Assembly: GCA_001941135.1 (NCBI GenBank)
Contig: MSHL01000047.1
Coordinates: 1 to 39,942 of the forward strand
Source: Ruminococcus sp. Zagget11
GTDB lineage: Bacteria > Bacillota > Clostridia > Oscillospirales > Ruminococcaceae
Reading direction: 5' to 3'
DNA: 39,942 nucleotides
The notes beneath the pieces are model-generated. The model was not told where the DNA came from. It saw only the letters and a list, made by a program, of their open reading frames with translations, and did no database searches. Each line of letters opens with the position of its first letter. Position 1 is the stretch's first letter. The position numbers and the translations under genes were made by a program. Shown in pieces: positions 8,654 to 16,725 of this stretch.

Positions 8654-8687
8654 AGCACTGCTGAATCGGTGCTGCTCTATTTTTTTT
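8654..8687 (+). terminator. Possible partial terminator before the permease genes
   Basis: AGCAC / GTGCT (8654-8658 and 8669-8673) is followed after six bases by eight T residues and a further T-rich stretch. The stem is short, so leaky termination is more likely than a full stop; this would give more binding protein than permease. Confidence 0.45.
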
Positions 8688-8717
8688 ACTTTTTTAATGT
8701 GAGGGGAGAATATCTTT

Positions 8718-9713
8718 ATGGCGTCAGACTCAAAAAGAAGAATTCGCTCCATCAGTTATGCAAAGTATGGTTATATGTTCATCTTGCCTTTCTTTCTGGT
8801 GTATGCGTTTTTTCAGTTATATCCGTTATTTAACACTTTCTTTCTAAGTACCCAGAGCAACGGTACGGTTGATACCGTTTCCGTCGGACTGGATAATTTC
8901 AAGGCACTTTTGTTCACTAACGAGGGTAATCGTGCTTGGAGCGCAGTACATAAACAGTTTGTACAAGCGCTTGGGAATACTATTATCCTTTGGGTTGGTA
9001 ACTTTATTCCGCAGATAATTATTTCCCTTGTCCTCGCTGCGTGGTTCACTGACTCCAACTTAAAGATTAAAGGTAAAGGATTCTTTAAGGTTGTTATGTA
9101 TATGCCTAACATAATAACTGCCGCTTCCGTTGCCGCTCTCTTCGTTACCTTGTTCTCCGATACACAGTTCGGTGCCGTAAACAGACTCCTCCTCAACTGG
9201 GGTGTAATCGATAGTCCGATCCTTTTCGTTTCCGATCGGACTGCCTCAAGAGTTATGGTTATGTTTATTCAGACATGGATGTGGTTCGGTAATACTATGA
9301 TCATGCTCACGTCGGGTATTATGGGTATTAACCCATCGCTTTTTGAAGCTGCGAATATCGATGGTGCAAATAGCACACAGGTTTTCTTTAGGATAACACT
9401 TCCTCTTCTCCGCCCCATCTTGCTTTATACCGTTGTAACCTCCATGATCGGTGGACTTCAGATGTATGATATTCCTGCACTTTACAGAAACGGTACTAAT
9501 GATAACACAAATATCAGAACCATTGCCGTTTATATCTATGGTGCGTTCCATCAGACACCGCCTAACTACGGTTATTCCGGTGCGGCTTCCGTTATTCTGT
9601 TCTTTATTACTACTATTCTCGGCGCGATTTGCTTTGCCTTTAACCGCGATAAGGATGCAAAGAAGTACAAGAAATCACGTGCTTCACTTAAGAACAAGTT
9701 GGGAGGTATATAA
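8718..9713 (+). CDS. Sugar ABC transporter permease, MalF/UgpA type
   Basis: Inner-membrane subunit of the carbohydrate importer (331 residues, about six membrane segments). The N-terminus (YGYMFILPFFLVYAFFQLYPLFNTFF) is typical of the MalF/UgpA class. The EAA loop that contacts the ATPase reads EAANIDGANSTQVFFRITLPLLRPI. The ATG follows GAGGGGAG after the intercistronic hairpins. The stop is two bases before the next permease ATG, indicating translational coupling. Confidence 0.93.
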   Translation: MASDSKRRIRSISYAKYGYMFILPFFLVYAFFQLYPLFNTFFLSTQSNGTVDTVSVGLDNFKALLFTNEGNRAWSAVHKQFVQALGNTIILWVGNFIPQIIISLVLAAWFTDSNLKIKGKGFFKVVMYMPNIITAASVAALFVTLFSDTQFGAVNRLLLNWGVIDSPILFVSDRTASRVMVMFIQTWMWFGNTMIMLTSGIMGINPSLFEAANIDGANSTQVFFRITLPLLRPILLYTVVTSMIGGLQMYDIPALYRNGTNDNTNIRTIAVYIYGAFHQTPPNYGYSGAASVILFFITTILGAICFAFNRDKDAKKYKKSRASLKNKLGGI

Positions 9714-9715
9714 GT

Positions 9716-10609
9716 ATGTCGTCAGCTAATCCTGCTGCAGGCGAGAGCTATACCACTTCCAAAAGGGTAAAATCCGTTTTGGTTATGATAGTGCTGGTTT
9801 TGCTTACTATAATCTGTCTGTTGCCTATTTATATACTGATAGTAAACGCAACAAGAACGACTACGGACATAACAACAAACGGTATTTCACTTATACCTAA
9901 TCTTCACCTGATTGATAATATCAAAACTCTTCTTGAGTGGGAGTCTGCGGGTAAGGTAAACTACAATGCCCTTATTGGTTATCGTAACTCCGCTATAATT
10001 GCTTTCAGCACCTGTTTCCTTACTGTATTTTTCTCGGGTATGACGGCTTATGGTCTTGTTGTTTACGATTTCAAGCTGAAAAATGCCGCGTATACATTTA
10101 TTCTTGCGGTAATGATGGTTCCTGTTCAGGTTACCTCCGTTGGTTTCTATCAGTTCATGACCAAGCTCGGTCTTACCGATACCTATTGGCCTCTTATAAT
10201 CCCCTCAATCGCTGCGCCTGCAATTGTATTCTTTATGCGCCAGTATATGAAATCCTCCTTCCCCTTGGAGATAGTTGAGGCGGCGAGAATAGATGGCTGC
10301 GGTGAGTTTAGGACATTCATTACTATCGGTATACCGATGATGCAGCCTGCCTTTGCCGTTCAAGCAATATTTGCTTTTGTTGCAAACTGGAATAACTACT
10401 ATACACCGTCTATGATCCTTATTTCCAGGTCAAAATCACAGCTTACACTGCCTATGATGGTTAATACCATCGTTTCCAATGATAAGCTTGCCGATTACGG
10501 TGCGCAGTATGCGGCTATCATGCTTTCAATCATTCCTGTCTGTGTCGTTTACTTCATCTTCTCCAAATTCATTGTTGAGGGCGTTGCTCTCGGCGGTGTA
10601 AAGGAATAA
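9716..10609 (+). CDS. Sugar ABC transporter permease, MalG/UgpE type
   Basis: Second inner-membrane subunit (297 residues, about six membrane segments) with the EAA loop EAARIDGCGEFRTFITIGIPMMQP and the typical ending VVYFIFSKFIVEGVALGGVKE. It is tightly coupled to the preceding permease gene and closed by a strong terminator, so the importer operon ends here without an ATP-binding subunit. The PotA-like ATPase further along the window belongs to another importer class. Confidence 0.93.
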   Translation: MSSANPAAGESYTTSKRVKSVLVMIVLVLLTIICLLPIYILIVNATRTTTDITTNGISLIPNLHLIDNIKTLLEWESAGKVNYNALIGYRNSAIIAFSTCFLTVFFSGMTAYGLVVYDFKLKNAAYTFILAVMMVPVQVTSVGFYQFMTKLGLTDTYWPLIIPSIAAPAIVFFMRQYMKSSFPLEIVEAARIDGCGEFRTFITIGIPMMQPAFAVQAIFAFVANWNNYYTPSMILISRSKSQLTLPMMVNTIVSNDKLADYGAQYAAIMLSIIPVCVVYFIFSKFIVEGVALGGVKE

Positions 10610-10618
10610 GCGTATTAG

Positions 10619-10648
10619 GCTGCCGTGTGAAAATGCGGCAGCTTTTTT
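10619..10648 (+). terminator. Intrinsic terminator of the sugar importer operon
   Basis: GCTGCCG / CGGCAGC (10619-10625 and 10636-10642) with a ten-base loop followed by six T residues. Confidence 0.85.
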
Positions 10649-10658
10649 CATGAAAATT

Positions 10659-10686
10659 GCCGATGATAATCTGCATTATCATCGGC
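10659..10686 (-). terminator. Terminator hairpin of ddh
   Basis: A perfect 12-bp stem with a four-base loop (10659-10670 and 10675-10686) lies just after the minus-strand ddh gene. On that strand it is followed by AATTTTC, so it is the likely ddh terminator in a convergent pair. Confidence 0.7.
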
Positions 10687-10724
10687 ATATGTTATTATTA
10701 TGGCAATATCGCCAAATCCTATCC

Positions 10725-11711
10725 TTAAAGCATTGTTGAAATAAGCTCGGAATGGCTCTTAGGGGACAGATATGCGGGCGGAATGTCAAAAATAGTCTTG
10801 CAGCCGCTGACACCCTCGCTGTTAAGACGGTATGCAGCCCTTGCAAAAGCCACAAGGACGCTTGATGTAAATTCAGGGTTTGAATCAAGCTTTAGGCTGA
10901 ATTCCATAACGTGGGTGTTGGCGGAATCAGCACCCGTTTTACCGTTGCGGATAACAAAGCCGCCGTGAGGTATTCCGCTGTGATCCCTTTCCAGCTCCTC
11001 CTCGGTGATGAAATGAACCGTTGTGTCATAGTCGGAGAAATAGTTGGGCATATTCTTAATATCGTTCTCAATCTGCTTAAGATCTGCGCCCTCCTCAGGT
11101 ACGACAAAGCACTCTCTTGTGTGCTTTTCACGAGTGGTAAGCTCGGGGGTTTCGCCGCTGCGGATTCTTTCAAGCGCGCTGTCAACAGGGATAGTGTACT
11201 GCTTGCCGTTCTTGACACCCTTTACCCGTCTGATGGCATCGGAGTGACCCTGGCTGACACCCTTGCCCCAGAAAGTGTAATCCTTGCCCTCGGGCAGGCA
11301 AACATTTCCGTAAAGACGCATAAGTGAGAAAAGTCCCGGATCCCAGCCGATGGATATAATTCCAACCTTGCCGCCTGAAACGGCAGCCTTGTCAACGTTT
11401 GCAAAATGCATGGGTATATTTGCGTGAGTATCGAAGCTGTCAACTACATTAAATGCTGCCGCCATTTCGGGGGTTTGCACGGGAAGATCCGAGCGGCTGC
11501 CGCCACAGAGGATAAGTACGTCAATTTCATCCTTGTGGGAAAGTATGTCGCTTGCGGAATAAACGGGAACATTTGCAGTCACAGGCTTAACTGTATCGGG
11601 GTTTCTGCGGGTAAATACCGCTGCAAGTATTGTGTCGGGATTTTGGGTAATTGCGTACTCGACGCCTTTGCCGAGATTACCGTATCCCATGATACCAATG
11701 CGTATGGTCAT
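10725..11711 (-). CDS. ddh: meso-Diaminopimelate D-dehydrogenase
   Basis: NADPH-dependent enzyme that aminates L-2-amino-6-oxopimelate (tetrahydrodipicolinate) directly to meso-diaminopimelate for lysine and peptidoglycan synthesis. The 328 residues match the family's usual length. Recognisable segments are the N-terminal Rossmann motif IRIGIMGYGNLGKGVEYAI, VDSFDTHANIP, GIISIGWDPGLFSLMRLYG and FWGKGVSQGHSDAIRRVKGV. The ATG follows GGAG at about eight bases. The gene stands alone between a strong promoter and its own terminator. It implies a one-step DAP route; other DAP genes are outside the window. Confidence 0.96.
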   Translation of the reverse strand: MTIRIGIMGYGNLGKGVEYAITQNPDTILAAVFTRRNPDTVKPVTANVPVYSASDILSHKDEIDVLILCGGSRSDLPVQTPEMAAAFNVVDSFDTHANIPMHFANVDKAAVSGGKVGIISIGWDPGLFSLMRLYGNVCLPEGKDYTFWGKGVSQGHSDAIRRVKGVKNGKQYTIPVDSALERIRSGETPELTTREKHTRECFVVPEEGADLKQIENDIKNMPNYFSDYDTTVHFITEEELERDHSGIPHGGFVIRNGKTGADSANTHVMEFSLKLDSNPEFTSSVLVAFARAAYRLNSEGVSGCKTIFDIPPAYLSPKSHSELISTML

Positions 11712-11765
11712 ATTATCATTCTCCTTTGAATATAATACAAAATCAATGAAAACATCATTAGGTTA

Positions 11766-11794
11766 ATTCTATCACAAAATGAAATTTATGTCAA
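11766..11794 (-). promoter_or_regulatory. Sigma-A promoter of ddh
   Basis: On the minus strand TTGACA (11789-11794), 17 bases and TAGAAT (11766-11771) with TGA before the -10 form a near-consensus extended promoter. It is back to back with the rplJ promoter. Confidence 0.8.
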
Positions 11795-11855
11795 TAGTCC
11801 TTGCATAATTGCGCAGAATAAATTTGTGAATATTTTGTAAAATGTCATATAGTCC

Positions 11856-11884
11856 TTGACATTTCCTAAAAAATGTGATATGAT
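11856..11884 (+). promoter_or_regulatory. Sigma-A promoter of rplJL
   Basis: TTGACA (11856-11861), 17 bases and TATGAT (11879-11884) with TGA immediately before the -10. Its strength suits ribosomal protein genes. Confidence 0.85.
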
Positions 11885-11909
11885 AATCATGTTGTGTTAT
11901 ACAACGTTA

Positions 11910-12056
11910 AGCTATCATGTTCTAAAGACAGCAGGTGCTGTGCGTTTTCCCGTCACTTAGACCGGGGCAAATGTATAAGCGTAAGTCCTGCCGAGGAAAG
12001 ATTGCCGTACGTATTTTTGTTATGTATGGTCCTTTCCTTATTGGAAAGGGTTTTTC
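11910..12056 (+). ncRNA. L10 leader (ribosomal protein autoregulatory RNA)
   Basis: The 5' leader of rplJ contains the segments expected of the Firmicutes L10 leader: AAAGACAGCAGG near the 5' end and CCTGCCGAGGAAAG (about 11987-12000). It ends in a terminator, CCTTTCC / GGAAAGG (12031-12037 and 12043-12049) followed by five T residues. GGAAAG at 11995-12000 can pair with CTTTCC of the terminator and so act as antiterminator. In this family the L10-L12 complex binds the leader and favours termination. No open frame of note lies in the leader. Confidence 0.85.
12031..12055 (+). terminator. Attenuator terminator within the L10 leader
   Basis: A seven-bp perfect stem with a five-base loop and a five-T tail, located 58 bases before the rplJ start, with a competing upstream segment. 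Confidence 0.8.
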
Positions 12057-12112
12057 TATTTATGATGGTGATAGCATAAAATCCGCTTTTTAAGTTTGTG
12101 AGGTGAAATTTT

Positions 12113-12625
12113 ATGCCAAGCGCACAGGCACTTGAATCCAAAAAGGCAAGGGTTGAAAGGATTACCGAGGCTCTTAAGACTGCTTCCTCCGGAGTTATCG
12201 TTGACTACAGAGGTATTACCGTTGAGGAGGATACTATCCTTAGAAAAGAGCTGAGAGAGGCAGGAGTAACATACTTCGTTGAGAAGAATACTCTTCTTTC
12301 CCGTGCATTCAAGGAGGTTGGTCTTGACGAGCTCTGCGGAGTTTTAGAGGGCACAACCGCTATTGCAGTATGCGAGAATGATCAGACCGCTCCCGCAAGA
12401 ATTCTCGGTAAGTTTGCTGACTCCCACGAGAACTACTTTAACCTTAAGGCAGGTTTCGTTGAGGGTGAAATCTACGACGAAAAGGGTGTTGTTGCTCTTT
12501 CCAAGATTCCGTCCAAGGACGTACTTCTTGCACAGCTGGTTGGTTCTCTCCAGGGACCCCTTCAGAAGCTGGCTGCAACACTTCAGGCTCTTGCAGATAA
12601 GCAGTCCGCAGAGGAAGCTGCATAA
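12113..12625 (+). CDS. rplJ: 50S ribosomal protein L10
   Basis: L10 forms the base of the ribosomal stalk: its N-terminal domain binds 23S rRNA with L11, and its C-terminal helix carries L7/L12 dimers. The 170 residues show the conserved start (KKARVERITEALKTASSGVIVDYRGITVEEDTILRKELREAG), the core YFVEKNTLLSRAF, and the C-terminal L12-binding helix LVGSLQGPLQKLAATLQALADKQ. The ATG follows GAGGTG. L10 is also the likely repressor of its own leader. rplL follows 64 bases later. Confidence 0.97.
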   Translation: MPSAQALESKKARVERITEALKTASSGVIVDYRGITVEEDTILRKELREAGVTYFVEKNTLLSRAFKEVGLDELCGVLEGTTAIAVCENDQTAPARILGKFADSHENYFNLKAGFVEGEIYDEKGVVALSKIPSKDVLLAQLVGSLQGPLQKLAATLQALADKQSAEEAA

Positions 12626-12689
12626 GCATACTGTTGCACAGGCTGCTTAATGCATCGTAAAAATTATTATTGAAAAGGAGATTATTATC

Positions 12690-13061
12690 ATGGCATCTGA
12701 AAAGATCACACAGTTTATTGAAGATATTAAGGCTCTCTCCGTTCTCGAGCTTGCTGAGCTTGTAGAGGCTATTCAGGAAGAGTTTGGCGTAACCGCAGTT
12801 GTAGCTGCTGCAGGTCCTGCTGCAGGCGGTGCTGCTGCCGAGGCTGAAAAGACCGAATTTGACGTTGTACTTACCTCCTTCGGCGAGAAGAAGATGGACA
12901 TTATCAAGGCTGTTAAGGACGCTTGCGGTATGTCCCTTAAGGAAGCTAAGGAAGCTGTTGAGTCCGCTCCTAAGGCTCTCAAGACTGCTGCTCCCAAGGC
13001 TGAGGCTGAGGAGCTCAAGGCTAAGCTTGAGGCTGCCGGTGCTACTGTTGAGCTTAAGTAA
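12690..13061 (+). CDS. rplL: 50S ribosomal protein L7/L12
   Basis: Stalk protein that recruits and stimulates translational GTPases. The 123 residues have the N-terminal dimerisation domain ([30 protein letters not shown]), an Ala/Gly-rich hinge ([16 protein letters not shown]) and the C-terminal factor-binding domain ([39 protein letters not shown] to GATVELK). AAAGGAG precedes the ATG. A strong terminator closes the two-gene operon, so rpoB is not directly attached here. Confidence 0.97.
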   Translation: MASEKITQFIEDIKALSVLELAELVEAIQEEFGVTAVVAAAGPAAGGAAAEAEKTEFDVVLTSFGEKKMDIIKAVKDACGMSLKEAKEAVESAPKALKTAAPKAEAEELKAKLEAAGATVELK

Positions 13062-13079
13062 TTAAGTTTAAATTTCTCA

Positions 13080-13112
13080 AAGGACTGTCGTTTTACGGCA
13101 GTCCTTTTTTTT
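13080..13112 (+). terminator. Intrinsic terminator of rplJL
   Basis: A stem of about 12 bp (AAGGACTGTCGT with ACGGCAGTCCTT, one G-U pair) with a three-base loop is followed by a run of eight or more T residues. Confidence 0.88.
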
Positions 13113-13174
13113 ATGGAAAAATGTATATTTTCGGGGAAATTGCTTATAACATATAACAGCTGCGGAGGTGCTTT

Positions 13175-14137
13175 ATGAAAAGAATCTTGTTACTGTTATT
13201 TCCTATGGTTATAATGCTTACGGGCTGTCAGGCTGCGGTGCAGGTCAGTGATCGCGAATTTGTCCGAATGATGGGTATTGAGCGGGACGGGGAGGATATT
13301 GTCCTTACCCTGCAGGTGTACAGCACGGAGGACAGCGATATTTCCTCTGCGGTCGCCCCCGAATTTGAGGTTCTTTCGGGTAGGGGCGATACCGTTGACG
13401 ATGCGGTTGACGATATACGCCGCAGCGGCGGAAAATCCGTCTTTTTCGGCAGCTGTCAGCTTATTGCCGTTGATGGTAAAATACTGGGAAACAGTGAGCT
13501 GCTCGGTTCCTTTGTGCAAAGACGGATATCCTCCGGGTGTAATGTGGTTTATTCCGAAAAGCCCTCACTTTTTGTAGCCGCCAATGACGACAGCGGCGAG
13601 CTTATAACTGCGGAAAGCCGTATTTCTGCTTTCGAGTATTATAAATCTCAGGGACGGATTATTCCGATAACGCTGCTTGAAGCTATTTCAGCCGCAAAAT
13701 ATGGCGATGTCCTTGTGATACCCGAAGCGGATGTGAGTGTGCAGGCGCTAAAGGGCAGTGCAGTTGCGGAAAACGGTATTATACGATTCCTTGACGAGGA
13801 GGAAACGGCTATTCTCAATGCTTTGCAGGGGGCAAAGAATTTTTCTGTTAAGGGTGATAGTGACACCGCTTCTCTTAAAATTCCCACTATGAAGTATGAT
13901 TATAACGTTACCGCGCAGGATGAAAGCATTATTTGCGAGGTAACTCTTGATTACAGCGTGGAAGATAAATACATCGGCGAAACGGTATCGGACTATAGCG
14001 GTGAAACGCTGAATACCGCAGTGGAGAATTTCTTATACCGAGCGGCGGAGCTTGATTTGCTGAATATGGTTATTGACAGCCCCATTATAACCGAAAATCC
14101 CCAAATGCCCGTGACCTTTCGGGTAACACGGCGGTAA
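13175..14137 (+). CDS. Ger(x)C-family lipoprotein (spore germination C-type)
   Basis: A 320-residue predicted lipoprotein: the signal peptide MKRILLLLFPMVIMLTGC carries a standard LTGC lipobox with Cys18. The start of the mature part (VSDREFVRMMGIERDGEDIVLTLQVYS) and the block AISAAKYGDVLVIPEADV resemble the N-terminal domain of GerAC/GerBC proteins, which form part of nutrient germinant receptors in the spore inner membrane. GGAGGTG precedes the ATG. Usual GerA- and GerB-type partner genes are absent on both sides, and the protein is slightly short for the family, so it may be an orphan C subunit or have another envelope role. Family assignment is probable, function uncertain. Confidence 0.72.
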   Translation: MKRILLLLFPMVIMLTGCQAAVQVSDREFVRMMGIERDGEDIVLTLQVYSTEDSDISSAVAPEFEVLSGRGDTVDDAVDDIRRSGGKSVFFGSCQLIAVDGKILGNSELLGSFVQRRISSGCNVVYSEKPSLFVAANDDSGELITAESRISAFEYYKSQGRIIPITLLEAISAAKYGDVLVIPEADVSVQALKGSAVAENGIIRFLDEEETAILNALQGAKNFSVKGDSDTASLKIPTMKYDYNVTAQDESIICEVTLDYSVEDKYIGETVSDYSGETLNTAVENFLYRAAELDLLNMVIDSPIITENPQMPVTFRVTRR

Positions 14138-14149
14138 ATAGCATTATTG

Positions 14150-14178
14150 CCCTGTCACATTAAAGCGTGGCAGGGTAT
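14150..14178 (+). terminator. Weak terminator after the Ger(x)C gene
   Basis: CCCTGTCA / TGGCAGGG (14150-14157 and 14168-14175, one G-U pair) with a ten-base loop. The following tract is only TATTAATG, so termination may be partial. Confidence 0.5.
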
Positions 14179-14217
14179 TAATGCATATGAATATTATGTA
14201 AATGCTCCCCAAAATCC

Positions 14218-14246
14218 TTGAAATGGGATAATAAACATGATATACT
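14218..14246 (+). promoter_or_regulatory. Promoter upstream of the sigma-like fusion gene
   Basis: TTGAAA (14218-14223), 17 bases and TATACT (14241-14246) with TGA before the -10. The untranslated leader would be about 155 bases. The ten-mer TATACTAATT occurs at 14241-14250, covering the -10, and again at 14288-14297. Confidence 0.6.
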
Positions 14247-14409
14247 AATTACTGACATTTTGCGAAAGCGGTAGGGGGTAGTAGCATTATACTAATTTAC
14301 CGAAATTAATGCCGATATTTATGCACATTTCACAAACTTTCATTTTTGAAAAAATAATTTGAAATAATCGCCCTTTTGAGGAGATTTTATTTATATAGGG
14401 GGAAATAAT

Positions 14410-15375
14410 GTGAACTTCGATGATTTCTACAGAGAAAATTACCGTAAAGTCCTTAATTACAGCTATTTAGTGCTTGAAAGCCGTGATTTAGCCGAAAAAT
14501 GTACCACAGATGTATTTCTCCTGTTGTCGGAGAAATTCAAGAATTTCAGGCTTAGTACGGATATAAATGCCAAGCTGTGGCAGGCGGCGGAAAAGGAGGT
14601 CAGTCGTACTTATAAAAGGAATAGGAATGATATTGATAAATCCGCAATTGAATTACAAACTATTTCGGAAAAGCAGCTTATAACATCCCACGGGGAAACA
14701 GGTACAGAGCTTATATTTAATGCGCTTAAAGAGCAGGACAGAGAGCCTTTGCAGGGCGATGCGGAAAAGGGACTGGATATATTAAATGAAATTCGCCGCA
14801 GAGAAAGCAGTTATTTTCATTGCCCCAAGTGGGCGGCGGGACTGGCTGCCGCTTGTTTTGTGATTTTATCCGTAAATATAGTTACCTTTTCCGTGAGCCA
14901 TATGAACGCTTTTTCTTATGCTGTCGAACTTGCGGGCGGAGGTCAAGAACAGCAAAAGGAGGAAATTATCCTCCCCACCACCGAGAACGACCCCTATGGA
15001 ATCATAGCGGTTTGTGAAGATATGGATATATACATAGAAACTCCCCGTTATCTACCGGAGGGATTTATATTGACCGATATGTACACCAATAAAAATGAAT
15101 ATTCAGACGTAGCTGCCTTTACGTTTACTAATGGTACACGTTATGTAGCTTTATGCTTTACAAACTATCACGATGATAATTCCTTGTCCGGTATAGGAAT
15201 ACCCAGTGACGAGCATAATCTTACAGAAATAACGGTAAACGGTCATACCGGTATAAAGTCTATGGAAGATAATCAAATGGTTGTTTCCTTTGCATCAGGA
15301 ACTGTCATTTATAATATGTTCACGCAAGATGTGGATTACTCCGAATGTGATAAAATAATTGAGTTGATAAGATAG
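14410..15375 (+). CDS. Membrane protein fusing sigma-70 region 2 to a DUF4367-like domain
   Basis: A 321-residue hybrid. Residues 3-71 look like region 2 of an ECF sigma factor (FYRENYRKVLNYSYLVLESRDLAEKCTTDVFLLLSEKF, then a W-containing helix and TYKRNR), but no region 4 helix-turn-helix follows. A charged linker leads to one membrane segment (about 141-161, AAGLAAACFVILSVNIVTF). The external C-terminus (about 210-321) resembles DUF4367, a domain seen on Clostridia anti-sigma-type proteins (PRYLPEGFILTDMY, ITVNGHTGIKS). It starts with GTG behind a weak AGGGGG-type site. A lipoprotein gene follows 39 bases later. It could be a sigma/anti-sigma fusion or a decoy that binds core polymerase or another regulator; this is inference. 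Confidence 0.65.
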   Translation: MNFDDFYRENYRKVLNYSYLVLESRDLAEKCTTDVFLLLSEKFKNFRLSTDINAKLWQAAEKEVSRTYKRNRNDIDKSAIELQTISEKQLITSHGETGTELIFNALKEQDREPLQGDAEKGLDILNEIRRRESSYFHCPKWAAGLAAACFVILSVNIVTFSVSHMNAFSYAVELAGGGQEQQKEEIILPTTENDPYGIIAVCEDMDIYIETPRYLPEGFILTDMYTNKNEYSDVAAFTFTNGTRYVALCFTNYHDDNSLSGIGIPSDEHNLTEITVNGHTGIKSMEDNQMVVSFASGTVIYNMFTQDVDYSECDKIIELIR

Positions 15376-15414
15376 CAAACGCTTGAAAAACACAAAATTA
15401 AGGAGCTGTATATT

Positions 15415-16659
15415 ATGAAAAAAATCAATGTAAAATCATTTTTGGCTGTGCTTGGAACGGTGCTGCTAACCGCTTTTCTTTGTTCCTGCTCGGGAGTACG
15501 GGAGGACGGTTCGGCAGATGTGGAAAAATATACAATGAGCGAAAATTCCACTGTCTATACCATTGATCCGACTGTGTACCTTGACCTTGGGGATATAGAT
15601 ATGCAAAGCTCCGATATTTTGGCGTACTCAGGTTCAAATATTTTTATCTCAGCTGCCGATTTTGATAATAACCGACCGGATATATTCCTTTGCAATACCG
15701 AAAATAATAATATAAGCAATATAGGCACTGTGGATTGGCAGGCTATGTATCACCATCTGTATACAGTGATTGGTGACAGATACTTTGTGATTATCCCAAG
15801 TACATACGAAACCGACGGTGTTAAATCCACGGTTTATGTTTATGACATTCAGACACAAAGCTTTTATGTGGGTGATGAATTTCATGCCGCCGGTATAGAG
15901 CAGTATATAGCCAATATTAACAATGAACGTCTGGCATATTTTTATCTTGAGGAGGGCACGGGTGACGGTGTCATAAGGATATATGATTTTGAAGAAAACG
16001 CCTCATCGGAGGTCTATCGCTGTGCAATTAAGGATAATGGCTATTACCCCGCTGCTCTTTGTTCGGAGGTCAATAAGCTGCTGCCGGTACTGCAAAGGTA
16101 TGACGAGGATTTGCAGGCGGAAACACTGATAAGAGAAATTGATCTTGAGGGCAATGAACTCAAGGAGTATAATCTCACTGCATTTGATGTGGACGAGATA
16201 AGGTATATGAAATACATGGACGGCTGTTACTATATCGGAGGCTGCAATGTCAGGGCAATTGTTGACGGGGGTGCTTTCTATGAGGATAAAGCGGTTATTG
16301 CCTGTATCGGGGACAGTATTACAGACAATTATCAGGTAATATCCCCCTCAAAGGCGCTTTTGTCCTATCCCCTTAACTATACGAATAATCCCGCCGAGGG
16401 TCTGCAAATGTTCTTTAGCAGCTCGGGCAATTACACCGATTTTAATGAAATCGACGCAGTGGCTATAGATACGGATACAAGGAAAATTGCCTACATCAGC
16501 ATAAATATTCCCGATTGCCCCTACATCTATGCCGCAAGGAGCAATGAAAACGGTGATTTGGCTGTTATAAAATACAGCGATGAAAATTATACCGAATGTA
16601 AGCTCGCTTTAGTGAAGTCGGAGAGCATAGCGGAGGGTATCGGCATCGGGATAGAGTAA
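15415..16659 (+). CDS. Lipoprotein of unknown function, possible beta-propeller
   Basis: A 414-residue secreted lipoprotein with signal peptide and cysteines in FLCSCSG; Cys23 or Cys25 would be lipidated. The mature part has repeated short blocks of the type NIFISAADF, DRYFVIIPSTYETD, TVYVYDIQTQSF, ERLAYFYLEE, VIRIYDFEE and KIAYISINI, spaced like blades of a beta-propeller, although no named family was recognised. AAGGAG lies about eight bases before the ATG. It is 39 bases downstream of the membrane sigma-like fusion and probably cotranscribed, so it may be its extracytoplasmic partner. Function is unknown. Confidence 0.7.
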   Translation: MKKINVKSFLAVLGTVLLTAFLCSCSGVREDGSADVEKYTMSENSTVYTIDPTVYLDLGDIDMQSSDILAYSGSNIFISAADFDNNRPDIFLCNTENNNISNIGTVDWQAMYHHLYTVIGDRYFVIIPSTYETDGVKSTVYVYDIQTQSFYVGDEFHAAGIEQYIANINNERLAYFYLEEGTGDGVIRIYDFEENASSEVYRCAIKDNGYYPAALCSEVNKLLPVLQRYDEDLQAETLIREIDLEGNELKEYNLTAFDVDEIRYMKYMDGCYYIGGCNVRAIVDGGAFYEDKAVIACIGDSITDNYQVISPSKALLSYPLNYTNNPAEGLQMFFSSSGNYTDFNEIDAVAIDTDTRKIAYISINIPDCPYIYAARSNENGDLAVIKYSDENYTECKLALVKSESIAEGIGIGIE

Positions 16660-16678
16660 TTCAGATTTTAAAACATTT

Positions 16679-16716
16679 AACCCATGAGGCTTGTAAATAA
16701 GTCCCATGGGTTTGCC
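16679..16716. terminator. Hairpin between convergent genes
   Basis: AACCCATG / CATGGGTT (16679-16686 and 16705-16712) encloses an 18-base inner segment that can partly pair. It separates the lipoprotein gene from the convergent HXXEE genes and could serve both directions. Confidence 0.5.
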
Positions 16717-16725
16717 GATTAACCT

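Noticed and set aside
8615-8833. Open frame with AGGAG upstream that overlaps the start of the first sugar permease
   Set aside because: It runs through the intercistronic hairpins and then overlaps the permease in another frame; its sequence resembles no protein and the ribosome binding site is too close.
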